Source: Methanogenium marinum
GTDB taxonomy: Archaea; Halobacteriota; Methanomicrobia; Methanomicrobiales; Methanomicrobiaceae
NCBI RefSeq assembly: GCF_028912405.1
Contig: NZ_JAKELO010000002.1
Span: 248,001-312,000 of the forward strand
Direction of reading: 5' to 3'
Length of the DNA stretch: 64,000 nucleotides
This document shows, piece by piece, positions 36,006 through 45,819 of the stretch (the first letter of the stretch is position 1; each line of letters starts with the position of its first letter). A program made the translations under genes and the position numbers. The notes under the pieces are model-generated. The model ran no database searches. It worked only from the letters and a program-made list of their open reading frames with translations, and was not told the DNA's origin.

Positions 36006-37358
36006 TCACTCCCGCTCAAAATCATCATCAAACCGCACAATATCATCCTCACCCACATATTCCCCGTTCTGCACTTCAATCACATCAAGCGGGATGAGGC
36101 CGGGGTTCTCCAGTCGGTGTTTGGTGCCCGAGGGGACAAAGGTGCTCTCGCCTGGCCGGACAAAGAATTCATTGCCGTTGTTTGCGACGAGAGCTGTTCC
36201 TTTGACAACAACCCAGTGTTCGCTCCGGTGGTGGTGGAGCTGGAGACTGATGCGGCGTCCTGGCATGACGGTTATCCGTTTTATTTGGAAGGTATCCCCC
36301 CGCTGAAGGATGGTGTATGTTCCCCAGGGGCGGTGAACGGTTGTGTGGAGTTCGCAGCGTTCGTCCCCTTGTTCCTTTAGGAGGCCCGCTATTTCCCCGA
36401 CTCTCTGTGACTCCGACCGGGGGCAGACGAGAAGGGCGTCCGGAGAGTCGATGATTGCGAGATCATTGATTCCAATGGTTGCAACAAGCCTGTCTGAGAT
36501 GATCAGATTGTCCCTGCTCTCGATGCAAAGGTGTTCGCCACGAATGGCATTCCCGTCCTCACCTTTGGAATGAACAGAGTACAATGCTTCAAAACTTCCG
36601 ACATCACTCCAGGGAACGGAGAGGGGGACCACTGCGGCAATGTCTGTCTTTTCCATGATGCCGTAATCTACTGAGATCTTCGGAGTCTCCTGAAACGCCT
36701 CATCTCTGGGAAGGGTGAACGCCTGTGCAACCTCTGGGGCATGTTTTCTGCATTCGTCCATAAAATGGGGTGCAGAAAACAGAAACATCCCGGCATTCCA
36801 CAGGTAGCCATCACGCAGATAGGACTCTGCAGTCTCGCAGTCCGGCTTTTCAACAAAGGCATCCACAGCGAATCCTCCGTCAATGGCTGCACCGGGACGG
36901 ATATATCCATAGCCGGTGTGGGGGGAGTCAGGTGTGATGCCAAAGGTGACCAGATACTTCTCTGCGAGTTTTTCTGCTGCCCCGAATGATGATTTATAGG
37001 ACTCATCTGGGGTGATAAGCTGATCGGATGATATTATTGCAACCTTTGCGTCCGGATCTTTCCTGATAATGTTCGTTATGCCATAGGTGATGGCAGGCAG
37101 GGTGTTTTTTCCCTGCGGTTCAGAGAGGATATGGCAGGTTACATGCATCTCTTCGAGTTGATCTGCTACGAGAAACCGGTGCACCTCATTGGTTACGACG
37201 GTAATTTCATCCGGTTCTGAAAAGATAAGAGACCGCTTCACCGATTTTTGGAAGAGGGATTCTGAATCGATGAGAGGGATGAACTGTTTTGGGTAGTGGG
37301 TCCGGCTTAGGGGGAAGAGCCGGGTGCCGGAACCGCCTGCGAGGATGAGGGTTTTCAT
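36006..37358 (-). CDS. manC: mannose-1-phosphate guanylyltransferase / mannose-6-phosphate isomerase
   Basis: 450 residues, bifunctional ManC/AlgA type. The nucleotidyltransferase begins MKTLILAGGSGTRLFPLSRTHYPKQFI, with ISSDQLI, FVEKPDCETAESYL, NAGMFLF and PWSDVGSFEALYS. The C-terminal cupin isomerase (from about residue 345) has PWGTYTILQRGDTFQIKRI, LHHHRSEHWVVV and GESTFVPSGTKHRLENPG. It makes GDP-mannose from fructose-6-phosphate via mannose-6-phosphate, with a separate mutase not seen here. It feeds the Gmd enzymes at the left end. The cupin part is duplicated as the free-standing gene at 3521..3838. Confidence 0.94.
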   Translation of the reverse strand: MKTLILAGGSGTRLFPLSRTHYPKQFIPLIDSESLFQKSVKRSLIFSEPDEITVVTNEVHRFLVADQLEEMHVTCHILSEPQGKNTLPAITYGITNIIRKDPDAKVAIISSDQLITPDESYKSSFGAAEKLAEKYLVTFGITPDSPHTGYGYIRPGAAIDGGFAVDAFVEKPDCETAESYLRDGYLWNAGMFLFSAPHFMDECRKHAPEVAQAFTLPRDEAFQETPKISVDYGIMEKTDIAAVVPLSVPWSDVGSFEALYSVHSKGEDGNAIRGEHLCIESRDNLIISDRLVATIGINDLAIIDSPDALLVCPRSESQRVGEIAGLLKEQGDERCELHTTVHRPWGTYTILQRGDTFQIKRITVMPGRRISLQLHHHRSEHWVVVKGTALVANNGNEFFVRPGESTFVPSGTKHRLENPGLIPLDVIEVQNGEYVGEDDIVRFDDDFERE

Positions 37359-37564
37359 TACACATCGAACCCATATTGAGGGATATTCCTTTTTAAATGA
37401 TGGATGGATCGGTATCAGTCAACCTGACAATCAACAAAAAAATATTCTGATTCTTATGAAAGGAGATTTACTGAGAGACTTCTCTCACAAAACTCAGATA
37501 GAATTAAATATACAATAAACAATAATGAATGTTTTAAATCATAATTTTGATCAAACAGTGGTAA

Positions 37565-37592
37565 AGAAAAGGGATGGACGAAACCCTTTTCT
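37565..37592. terminator. inverted repeat, terminator-like
   Basis: AGAAAAGGG and CCCTTTTCT form a perfect 9 bp stem with a 10 nt loop. It lies just beyond the end of the minus-strand gene remnant at 37639..37760, paralleling the hairpin after the related remnant at 4383. Confidence 0.45.
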
Positions 37593-37638
37593 GGTGTTTT
37601 TCTGCCATTTCAGAGATCCCTATCGGTCCCATGATTGA

Positions 37639-37760
37639 TTACGACAGTTCAGATTTTCCGTCAGCCCATGTCTCAAACGTGGCCCGGATGGCATCATCCG
37701 CATGTGATGAAATGCGGATCTTGTTGCGAGAGATGGAGATATAGTATATTTCATGGCATT
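37639..37760 (-). pseudogene. C-terminal remnant, second copy of unknown gene
   Basis: Minus strand encodes EIYYISISRNKIRISSHADD, AIRATFETWADGKSELS-stop. It is homologous to the tail of the degenerate gene at 4383..4807. The upstream part has been replaced by unrelated sequence and IS5 material. Family not recognised. Confidence 0.45.
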
Positions 37761-37999
37761 ATAACATTTTATTTTGTGAGAACTAAGGCCTTTTGCAGAT
37801 TTGCGAAACTGTTTTCATCCAATGGCGAGGTCGTTGTCAGCCATTAGACAGCAGATTGAAAGCTGAAACAGTAGATCCATTGAGATGGTCACCAGTTAGA
37901 CAAAAGGCAAACACAGCGACTAACGATGAAGTGGAATTTCTTCTTATTCAGGCAAGTCATAGTGTTCTCATTTGTAGACGACGACCTAAGAATAAAATG

Positions 38000-39054
38000 G
38001 AGAGGATTACAATTTTCCAATTTTTTGAAGACCAAAAATATGGATACAAATTCTAACTTTGCCTAATCACTCATTTCAGACAATATTTCACTATTTTTCA
38101 TATAGCTATCGCTCTAAGCTCCCTGTTTTTGAATCGTCATCATCTGATACAGATTATAAAAATGCAGAGAATGTATTCTTCACTCTTGCTCTGCCAAGTT
38201 CAGTCACTTTCATCGTTCCTGACTTAAATACCGTTTTTAGAACAACAAATGGTCTTTCTCCTTTGGACCTCTTCCGGGTGATTCTTTCATTACTGAGTTT
38301 ATCCCGGATTCCAATTGGATGGTTTCTTGCTCCTCTTTTCATAGTGGCATTGTACCCTTTGCATTTCGCTCCCTGGTATCCTCTGTCACGATAAACAACC
38401 TCTCCCATTTCGGAGAGATCTACCTGGCTGTCATGAACAGATGCAGTTGTTGTAGAAATTCTTCGTATCAGATCATAGTCCTGATCCATAATTGCATGGA
38501 GTTTGTATCCAAAATGGGATTTTCCACCTTTCTTTGTCCATGTGCCATCTTTGCTTCTTCTTGTCTTTGCCTCACCTCCCTGAGGGGTATCAGAAGAGGC
38601 ATGACCCGAATCGGAATGGATGAATGTTGCATCCTGGATCATGCCTTTCTTGATCGTAAGGCCTTTTGTATCCAACTGGCACTGTAGTTCATCCCAAATC
38701 GCACTATCTTTTCCGGATTTAGATATCCTTTCACTAAAAGAGCCAGATCGTGGATCGGTCGGGTATTTTATCGGGTAATCCAAGAAACTGCCTGAATGAA
38801 ATCCAGTTATTTGCCTGTCTTTCAAGTTCAGGATCAGAGAGGCCATGCCATTGCTGCAGAATAAGCATCTTGATCATAAGGATTTCATCCAGATTCGGAC
38901 GGCCACCTTTGTCAGTTTTATTTGAATACAGGTCTCCGAGAATTGGGCGAAATTGTTCCCAGTCTATCAGTTTCTCAACTTCACCTAATTTATCGCCCAA
39001 CTCAGCAATACGTCCGTATTCAGACTTAATTGCAAAATTAATGAAAGTGCTCAT
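38000..39054 (-). mobile_element. IS5-type insertion sequence, transposase frame-disrupted
   Basis: Transposase pieces: 38734..39054 (MSTFINFAIKSEYGRIAELG, RPNLDEILMIKMLILQQWHGL) and 38154..38846 (FGYKLHAIMDQDYDLI, VHDSQ, VVYRDRGYQGAKCKGYNATM, GARNHPIGIRDKLSNERITRKRSKGERPF). These are the N-terminal domain and the DDE catalytic core of IS5-group transposases. Frames change near 38740-38750 and again at the end (SAFL-stop versus SAFCYNLYQM in the other copy). The 3' end matches 47102..47450 in the opposite orientation through about 38000, which defines the element's conserved end. Probably not autonomous. Confidence 0.8.
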
Positions 39055-39238
39055 GAATTAGGGATCGATCTGGTTCAATAAAGTACTTCCGGTAAAAAAG
39101 GGTTTATAGAAATTCTCTTCAAAATATTTTTCTGATGTTCTTTGAAGAGAATTTAATTCAGACATATGCCCACATGTTACAGATTTTACGAATAATATAT
39201 TTATATAATGATTGGCCCACACATCCAACATATATGAA

Positions 39239-40426
39239 TCAAATTGTTTCCAAGAGAGATTTAAACTGTTTTTTTGCGACTTCAACACTGAAATCTATTT
39301 CAGCCCGAATTCGGGCATTCCTTCCAAGCCTATGCTGAAGATCACGATCCTCAAGGATTTTTTTGATACCTTCTGCCAGACATTCTGGATCATTTTCATC
39401 AACTACGAATCCACATTCATATTTATTGAAATACCATGAAACAAATGAATCCTTGGGAGCATGTACAAGTATTGGCCTGCCCGTCGCTAAATATTCACCA
39501 ATTTTCCCTGGTGCAGAGGTCCTAATTACATCCGGATAGGGCGATAAAAATGCCAGTGGGAGAAAGAGAATATCCGCACTTTGTTGTAGTGAGGGCATCG
39601 TACTGACCGGTTGGTGTCCATGGTTGATTACCGGCCCACAGATACTATTGGCTTTTAATTTTATTGGAGACTGAGTTGTGTAGATATGCAAGTTCAGTCC
39701 AGGTATACTTAAAAGTTCAATTGCCTTGATTAAATTCCGGAAGGCATCATAATGTGCCTCATATATGGCCCCTGTATAAACAATCCGGGCTTCTGATCCC
39801 TGTTTTTCTGAAAAAGCCTCATTATTGCCTGCATTGTATTTAGATAGATCACAGGGATTATGGATAACAATCGATTTTGCCCCATAACGTTTATGATATT
39901 CCTTCTGCATGCATTCATTCGGAACAATAATTCCATCCGCCTCGTTAAACATAAGTCTTTCATATTTCTCTGCAAAGGCCTGTTGTATGGGGCACATACA
40001 TTTGGAATAATAATCAAATGCGTATATGCAGAATGGGACACCAAGTTTTTTGCTGGCTAAATAAACTGCAGGTAAATCAAACAGATTGCCTGTACACGCA
40101 ACAATTGACAGACATTTTTCGCGTTGGACAATTTTGATAATCTGATTGGTGCGGAACCTTAACATATTTTTTAAGATAGCCTCTGATTTTAAAACAGAGG
40201 CACTCTTTATTAAACATCTCATGATCTGGAAATCAGGTTGGAGACGATAATATCGGGCCAGGAGAGGAGAAGAGTAGTTCCCCTGCAATTTATATTTATG
40301 ATAATTGCTCTGAGTAATCAGGCAGTATTCCTGAGGATCTAAATCACGCAGGAAAAGGTCAAGTACCATTGACTGTCCTGAATGCGCTGGAGGAAGGGCT
40401 GCTGAAACCAAAGCAAATTTCTTCAT
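39239..40426 (-). CDS. GT4-type glycosyltransferase
   Basis: 395 residues. GT-B fold: N-terminal FALVSAALPPAHSGQSMV, VIHNPCDLSKY, IVYTGAIYEAHYDAFRNLI, SADILFLPLAF, and the donor-binding TSAPGKIGEYLATGRPILVHAP segment. Probably adds one sugar to the lipid-linked glycan in the cytoplasm, plausibly the amino sugar made by the three enzymes encoded next to it, whose genes overlap it by 4 nt. It lies beside an IS5 copy on its 3' side. Confidence 0.88.
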   Translation of the reverse strand: MKKFALVSAALPPAHSGQSMVLDLFLRDLDPQEYCLITQSNYHKYKLQGNYSSPLLARYYRLQPDFQIMRCLIKSASVLKSEAILKNMLRFRTNQIIKIVQREKCLSIVACTGNLFDLPAVYLASKKLGVPFCIYAFDYYSKCMCPIQQAFAEKYERLMFNEADGIIVPNECMQKEYHKRYGAKSIVIHNPCDLSKYNAGNNEAFSEKQGSEARIVYTGAIYEAHYDAFRNLIKAIELLSIPGLNLHIYTTQSPIKLKANSICGPVINHGHQPVSTMPSLQQSADILFLPLAFLSPYPDVIRTSAPGKIGEYLATGRPILVHAPKDSFVSWYFNKYECGFVVDENDPECLAEGIKKILEDRDLQHRLGRNARIRAEIDFSVEVAKKQFKSLLETI

Positions 40427-41526
40427 ATTTCAGGACACTTCAACATATTATGATAGCCAAGCACGATCTTAACAACGGTATCACTTACGTTATCAACGAG
40501 ATATTCTGGTGGCACTGCCCATTGGCCCCTGTTTTCAAGAACACATGCAATGCATCTCATAATATCTTCTGGCTCTGCTCCACTCAGAATATTGCTACCG
40601 CATTCAAGGGTCTCTGGCCTCTCAGTTACGTCCCGCATGGTTACATTAGGGACATTAAAAATGCAACATTCCTCCTGTACTGTCCCACTGTCACTAAGGA
40701 CACATCTTGCGTTTTGTTCGAGATTAATAAAGTCAAAGAAACCGAAAGGGGCATGGAATTGGATGCCGGGATGATCGTTTTCAAGCCCGAAACGGTGCAT
40801 CTTATCTTTTGTTCTGGGATGAAGACTACAGATAATTGGCATCTGATATTCTTCATATATTGATTGTAATCCTTGCATCAACGCACGGAGTCGTTCTTCG
40901 ACATCTACATTTTCTGCCCGGTGCAGGGTTACAAGGAAGTACTCCCTTTTTTTCAGTCCAAGGCGTTGAACAATATCTGACTGTTCAATGGTATCGTTAT
41001 AGTAAGCGATCACTTCATTGATGGGATTTCCTATTGCAAAGATCCGTTTACTGACAATTCCTTCCTGAATCAGGTTGGCACGGCTTCGTTCGGTATAGGG
41101 AAGGAGTATATCACTGGAATGGTCAATAATCCGCCGATTGACTTCTTCGGGGACGCGGTCGTCGTAGCACCGGTTTCCTGCTTCCATGTGAAAAACCGGG
41201 ATCCCGAGTCGTTTGGCAACAATTGAACATAAACTGCTGTTTGTATCTCCGAGGATGAGCACACGATCAGGTTTCTCGGAAAGCATGATCTCTTCACATC
41301 CGGTTAAGATTTTGCCGACCTGATCTCCAAAGCTTTTCCCCTGTACGCCGAGAAAATAATCTGGTTGTCTGAGATTTAGGTCTTCAAAAAATATGTCATT
41401 CAAATTTGGGTCGTAATTCTGTCCGGTATGAATGACGATGTGGTCACAGAGTTTATCGAGTTTTGGAATAATTCTGCTCAGGCGTATTATTTCAGGTCTC
41501 GTGCCGAGGATTGTCAGCACTTTCAT
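40423..41526 (-). CDS. UDP-GlcNAc 2-epimerase family (WecB/WbvD/CapG-like)
   Basis: 367 residues: LTILGTRPEIIRLSRIIPKL, GDTNSSLCSIVAKRLGIPVFHMEAGNRCYD, RVPEEVNRRIIDHSSDILLPYTERSRANL, SLHPRTKDKMH, SDSGTVQEECC and MRDVTERPETLECG. The RCYD..VPEEVNRR stretch and SDSGTVQEECC are typical of the subgroup that acts on UDP-6-deoxy amino sugars (WbjD, CapG, WbvD) as well as of WecB. Its genetic partners are a CapE/WbvB-like dehydratase-epimerase and an RmlD-like reductase, favouring UDP-L-rhamnosamine to UDP-L-quinovosamine conversion. Overlaps both neighbours by 4 nt. Confidence 0.88.
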   Translation of the reverse strand: MKVLTILGTRPEIIRLSRIIPKLDKLCDHIVIHTGQNYDPNLNDIFFEDLNLRQPDYFLGVQGKSFGDQVGKILTGCEEIMLSEKPDRVLILGDTNSSLCSIVAKRLGIPVFHMEAGNRCYDDRVPEEVNRRIIDHSSDILLPYTERSRANLIQEGIVSKRIFAIGNPINEVIAYYNDTIEQSDIVQRLGLKKREYFLVTLHRAENVDVEERLRALMQGLQSIYEEYQMPIICSLHPRTKDKMHRFGLENDHPGIQFHAPFGFFDFINLEQNARCVLSDSGTVQEECCIFNVPNVTMRDVTERPETLECGSNILSGAEPEDIMRCIACVLENRGQWAVPPEYLVDNVSDTVVKIVLGYHNMLKCPEI

Positions 41527-42581
41527 CGAAGCAATTCCCCTTCAGAAGAGTTCTGGTCTTCGAGCAATAGGCCATATTTTTTCAATAATTCTCTGGTTTC
41601 TTCCTTTGACATGAGGTTGTCGGCAGAGCCATACTCATGTGAGATAGATGGAGTCGATTCCATATCATCATTGATTTCAGGAAGGATAGAACAGATTACG
41701 TAATAATTTCCTCTCTCTATGGTTCTGTGTGCTTCTTCTTCTGAGACAAGGGACTCATGAATTTTTTCTCCGGGCCGTATGCCTGTTATGACCGTTTTGA
41801 TCGGACGATCTCCTATAAGAGCATCGGCGAGATCCGTAACTTTGCAGGAGGGAATCCGTGGGATATAGGTTTCACCTTTTCTTCCATAGCGTACAGCCTC
41901 GAAGATTGTATCAACAGCCTGATCGAGACTAAGAAGAAACCTTGTCATGTCACTTGTTGTGATGGTCACCGGTCCGCCGTTGCGAATCTGTTCATGAAAC
42001 AAGGGGACGACTGATCCTCGTGATGCGAGGACATTGCCATATCGGACACAGATAAAACGAGTATCCGGACAGTCGAGGTTGCCATGGATAAAAATACGCT
42101 CCTGAATCGCCTTGGTCATTCCCATGACATTCACGGGTTTGCATGCTTTGTCTGTTGAGATGCCCACAACAGTCTCAATAGGCAGATTATGTTCCCTGAT
42201 TGCACGGATGATATTTTCAGGGCCCGTAATATTGGTTTTTACCGCTTCGTAAGGGAAGTATTCACATGAAGGCACCTGCTTTAAAGCGGCTGTATTAAAA
42301 ACTACATCTACATTCTTCAATGCAGAACATACACTGTGAAAATCACGGACATCTCCAATGCGGAACTCCAGACACCGCCTAAAGTTGTTGTAGATAACTT
42401 CGTCGGTGACAGCGTTGCGGTTCATATATTCTACCCGCAATGCATGCTGTTTTGCCTCATCTCTTGAAAATACGATGATTTTTTTGATATTTCCAATTTC
42501 TCCTGAGAGCAATCTTCGGATCAATATCTTTCCGAGGGATCCTGTTCCGCCAGTAATAAGTATTGTTTTATCTGTCAGCAT
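41523..42581 (-). CDS. UDP-GlcNAc 4,6-dehydratase/5-epimerase (CapE/WbjB/WbvB-like)
   Basis: 352 residues, CapD/PseB-type SDR: KTILITGGTGSLGKILIRRLL, FSRDEAKQHALRVEYM, IGDVRDFHSV, NTAALKQVPSCEYFPYEAVKTNI (PSCE marks the CapE/WbjB subgroup), STDKACKPVNVMGMTKA with the catalytic Lys, and RYGNVLASRGSVVPLF. It dehydrates and epimerises UDP-GlcNAc to UDP-2-acetamido-2,6-dideoxy-L-arabino-4-hexulose. First chemical step of the three-enzyme module with the RmlD-like reductase and the 2-epimerase. A PseB role for the nonulosonate genes is a weaker alternative. Confidence 0.88.
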   Translation of the reverse strand: MLTDKTILITGGTGSLGKILIRRLLSGEIGNIKKIIVFSRDEAKQHALRVEYMNRNAVTDEVIYNNFRRCLEFRIGDVRDFHSVCSALKNVDVVFNTAALKQVPSCEYFPYEAVKTNITGPENIIRAIREHNLPIETVVGISTDKACKPVNVMGMTKAIQERIFIHGNLDCPDTRFICVRYGNVLASRGSVVPLFHEQIRNGGPVTITTSDMTRFLLSLDQAVDTIFEAVRYGRKGETYIPRIPSCKVTDLADALIGDRPIKTVITGIRPGEKIHESLVSEEEAHRTIERGNYYVICSILPEINDDMESTPSISHEYGSADNLMSKEETRELLKKYGLLLEDQNSSEGELLR

Positions 42582-43461
42582 GGTTCTTCCTCATAAGATG
42601 ATATGGAGTTGGATCGTCATGTATCTGTTCAATCATTTTTGACCATGATGGGATGTTAATATTTGTATATTGTCTGAATTTTTCACCCATAAGACTTCGG
42701 TCAGATATTACCGTTTCATCAGGCAACATAGTAACATCCAATTCTAATTTTCCATTGATTAATGCTAGAAGATCGTATTTACTAATAGGTTCGGATGCAA
42801 CGTGCCATACGCCATGTATTTCTGGAAAATCTGATATAATTATAGAAATTATTTCAGCCAAAGCATTTGTCGTCAAACCACTGAATATTGCTTTTTTATA
42901 TCCTTTGACTGTATTTCCACTTTGATCGAGGAACCATTCCAATAAACCATGTGATGTTCTCAATTCACGCCCGATAATAGAGGTCCGGAGAGTAAGGCAT
43001 CCCGGGTAATCCACCTCTCCCAGAAATTTTGTCCTGCCGTACAGGTCTTCTGCATCCGAGGGCTCGTTTTCGGTGTAGTTACCCTTTGAGCCAGAAAAGA
43101 CACAATCGGTGCTCATATGGATGAGGCGAATATCATTGTTGATGCAAAAATTGGCAAGTTGATGAGGAAAGAGGGCGTTGATTGTAATGCTCTGGATTGG
43201 ATCCTGTGCGGCAGGCAATTGTTTTACAATACCAATACAGTTGATAATTACGTCAGGATTAATCATTTTACTTGCATCAATAACGCTACCAAATTGCTTT
43301 GCCTCGACATTTCCTATTAACTGAATATTGCTTAGAATTGGATGATTTTGATATGCTTTTTCGTTGCCACGAACGGTTCCCGAAACATCATATTTGCTGC
43401 CCAGTTTCTGCAATAACTTATGCCCTAACATTCCGCTAGCGCCTAAAACAAGTATTTTCAT
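42568..43461 (-). CDS. RmlD-like sugar-nucleotide reductase (WbvR-like)
   Basis: From the ATG at 43461: MKILVLGASGMLGHKLLQKLG, then VIDASKMINPDVIINCIGIV, IHMSTDCVFSGSKGNYTENE and the YGRTKFLGEV catalytic motif. An atypical RmlD family member, about 297 residues. Beside a CapE/WbvB-like and a WecB/WbvD-like gene, the best analogue is WbvR, which reduces the 4-keto intermediate to UDP-L-RhaNAc before 2-epimerisation to UDP-L-QuiNAc. The ORF-track start 15 codons upstream is possible but lacks the motif-proximal start. Overlaps the dehydratase gene by 14 nt. Confidence 0.82.
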   Translation of the reverse strand: MKILVLGASGMLGHKLLQKLGSKYDVSGTVRGNEKAYQNHPILSNIQLIGNVEAKQFGSVIDASKMINPDVIINCIGIVKQLPAAQDPIQSITINALFPHQLANFCINNDIRLIHMSTDCVFSGSKGNYTENEPSDAEDLYGRTKFLGEVDYPGCLTLRTSIIGRELRTSHGLLEWFLDQSGNTVKGYKKAIFSGLTTNALAEIISIIISDFPEIHGVWHVASEPISKYDLLALINGKLELDVTMLPDETVISDRSLMGEKFRQYTNINIPSWSKMIEQIHDDPTPYHLMRKNHADR

Positions 43462-43555
43462 GCGACTTACATCCATTAAATTTACTGACAAGATTTCAAT
43501 CAACATCTTTTTTTTTGAATGAGATTAATTAAGATGCCTCAAACATAAAGACAGC

Positions 43556-44754
43556 TCAATCCATCCGGATACCAGTATATGTTCCAGACAAAATATTATT
43601 ATATGTTTCAATTACATTAGGTTTAATTACTGAAATATCAAGTCGTTTTGTTGCTGTCTGAAAATTTATTTCAGATGCCTTGTCAACAAGTTCATCGTCA
43701 CTTATTGCTTTAGAGATCTTTTTGCGATAATTTGTGGATTATCTGGTGGTACAATGAATCCTGTTTCACCGTCAATTATCCATTCACTCGCACATGACGT
43801 GTTGGTTTGAATTGGAAATGTCCCCATCATTATTGCTTCAAGTAAAGATGTGCTTATAGCATCGGTAATACTCAATCCGATATATACCCTGGATTTTCCA
43901 AAAATTCCCATAATTTCCTCGTGTGAACATGGGGGGATGATTTTTATCGGGACATTTATACGCTCAGATAAATTATTTGCTTCTCTTTTAACTTCATCTC
44001 CAGCACTATATATTGCGATTATATAGCCACTTAACTCTTCTTTGCATAATTCAATTGCTTGCAGACCCAGAAGAGCTCTTCCTGCCCACCCCTGATTGCC
44101 TTTTAATAGAATTAAACGTCGCGATGACGTTGGGTTATTTTGTCGTATTTTTGAATATTTATTGACTTCAAATCCACCGGTGTTAGGTAATATTGGAAGT
44201 AATTTACCTTTTAACCCCATTTCCATAGCTAATAATCCATCTCTTTTACATTCACAGGAATAATAATCGCATTTCTCTAATATCTCTTTTATTTTGGATT
44301 CATGTCCAGAAACATTTCTAAAATAATATATATCACTGCCCCAATTTGTTGCAATCCAAATAGGAAAGTCAGAATCAAATCGTTTTTTCGCTTCAAGAGT
44401 TAAATAACCTGCAGATTGGAATTCCATTGAATGAATGATATCTGGTTTTATTTTTTTTATGACGTTTTCAAGCTGATCAACGCGGTAATTTGGGTTAATA
44501 AATTTTTTTGCCGTTTTTGCCATCCAGGATAGATAATGTGAGAATACTGGAATTCCTTTGTATTGTACGTTTTTATTCAGGTTCCTGAGATATCCATAAA
44601 AGGAGTGATATAAGGTTAGATTTTTCAAGTCTTTATGCGAGGAGCCATAATCCCTGCTTGGAAATAAATGGATATCCCATCCTTGTTTATCCAATTGAGA
44701 TATCCATCGTGCTGTGTGGATACTATCTGACATCGCGATGAACAAAATACGCAT
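43556..44754 (-). pseudogene. GT4-type glycosyltransferase, frameshift near C-terminus
   Basis: The ORF track ends at 43702 with IIAKRSLKQ-stop. One extra base in the adjacent A run of the coding strand (T5 run near 43724) would restore IIAKKISKAISDDELVDKAS...NNILSGTYTGIRMD-stop at 43556. Main body: MRILFIAMSDSIHTARWISQ, DIIHSMEFQSAGYL, TNWGSDIYYFR, LILLKGNQGWAGRALLGLQA, IGLSITDAISTSLLEAIMMGTFPIQTNTS. The donor site is intact, so even the truncated product might work. Sequence is very AT-rich. Likely real transferase with a homopolymer indel. Confidence 0.78.
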
Positions 44755-44865
44755 ACCTATTCCTTTCTTTTATTACAGTTATAAATGATATAATTTCAGT
44801 TTCAAAATATCGTATCAATTTGTGCACTCCTTGCATTTGTTATAAAATTCAAGTCAGGGGGATCT

Positions 44866-45775
44866 TCAGACTCCCTGTCCTGATTCAAGCAGAATGCCCC
44901 GTGTTCGTTGTATGCCAACCTCTTTCTTTGCATTCTGTATGAGGGAAAGTGCTTCATCAATCCCTATCTTCCGTACCATAGTGAGGAATGCCGGAACCAC
45001 GGACTGCTTTTTTGGTATATAGCTTTCATCAACAAAGAGCTCTTTGTATGTCAGCAAATGCCAGATGATCGTCAGATTTTTTCGTGCGAGTGCTACAATT
45101 GCTTTCTTGTATCCGGATCGCTTCTTTATCCGTTCAAAGAACGTCCACAGTTTTGTCCCTTTCATTCTGGCACAGGAATGTGCAATTTCAACGAGAATCC
45201 ACCACAGATGACGATTCCCTCGTTTGGTGATCGACCCGGTTCTGAGTGTCCCCGCTGACTGGTAGATGCTGGGTACAATTCCCGTCCATGCTGCAAGTTT
45301 CTTGCCGGAAGAAAAATCACTGACATCCCCGATCTCAGAGATTAAAACAGATGCGGCAATATGCCCCACCCCAGGAACCGAGCGCAAGATCTTCAGTTCA
45401 TCCTGATGATTCCAGGTGATATAATAGTTGATCCTGCTCTCGGCATCTTCAATCTCAGACGTAATCAGACGAAGGAGATTCAGGGCACATTATAACATAA
45501 ATCGTTCCCGTTGGGACAACGAATATGAAATTGCCTCACGTATTTCTTCTTATTTCTTTTAGATATTCTTCGGGATGTGCCTGAGGATTTCATCAATATC
45601 CATCCCCTCAACAAGACCGTTCATGATGCGGGTGCCGGTCTTTCCGAATATGTCGGTCATTACATGGGACAAACGGATCTGTGATGCATCAAGGATGTGG
45701 TGGATCTTGTTTTAGGCGACAGTTCGCTGCTGAACAAGCAGTTCACGATACCGGGTGCAGTACTTCACTAAATTC
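44866..45775 (-). pseudogene. IS110-family transposase remnant
   Basis: ORF 44866..45387 is the C-terminal transposase_20 domain: VPGVGHIAASVLISEIGDV, GKKLAAWTGIVPSIYQSAG, ITKRGNRHLWWILVEIAHSCARMKG. Upstream, LNLLRLITSEIEDAESRINYYI and the stretch KIHHILDASQIRLSHVMTDI continue the coiled middle part, but stops and frame changes separate them and the DEDD N-terminal domain is missing. Not active. Confidence 0.8.
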
Positions 45776-45819
45776 CCTCCAATAGAAAAATCAGAACTCG
45801 CTTCAACACCCTCTAAATT

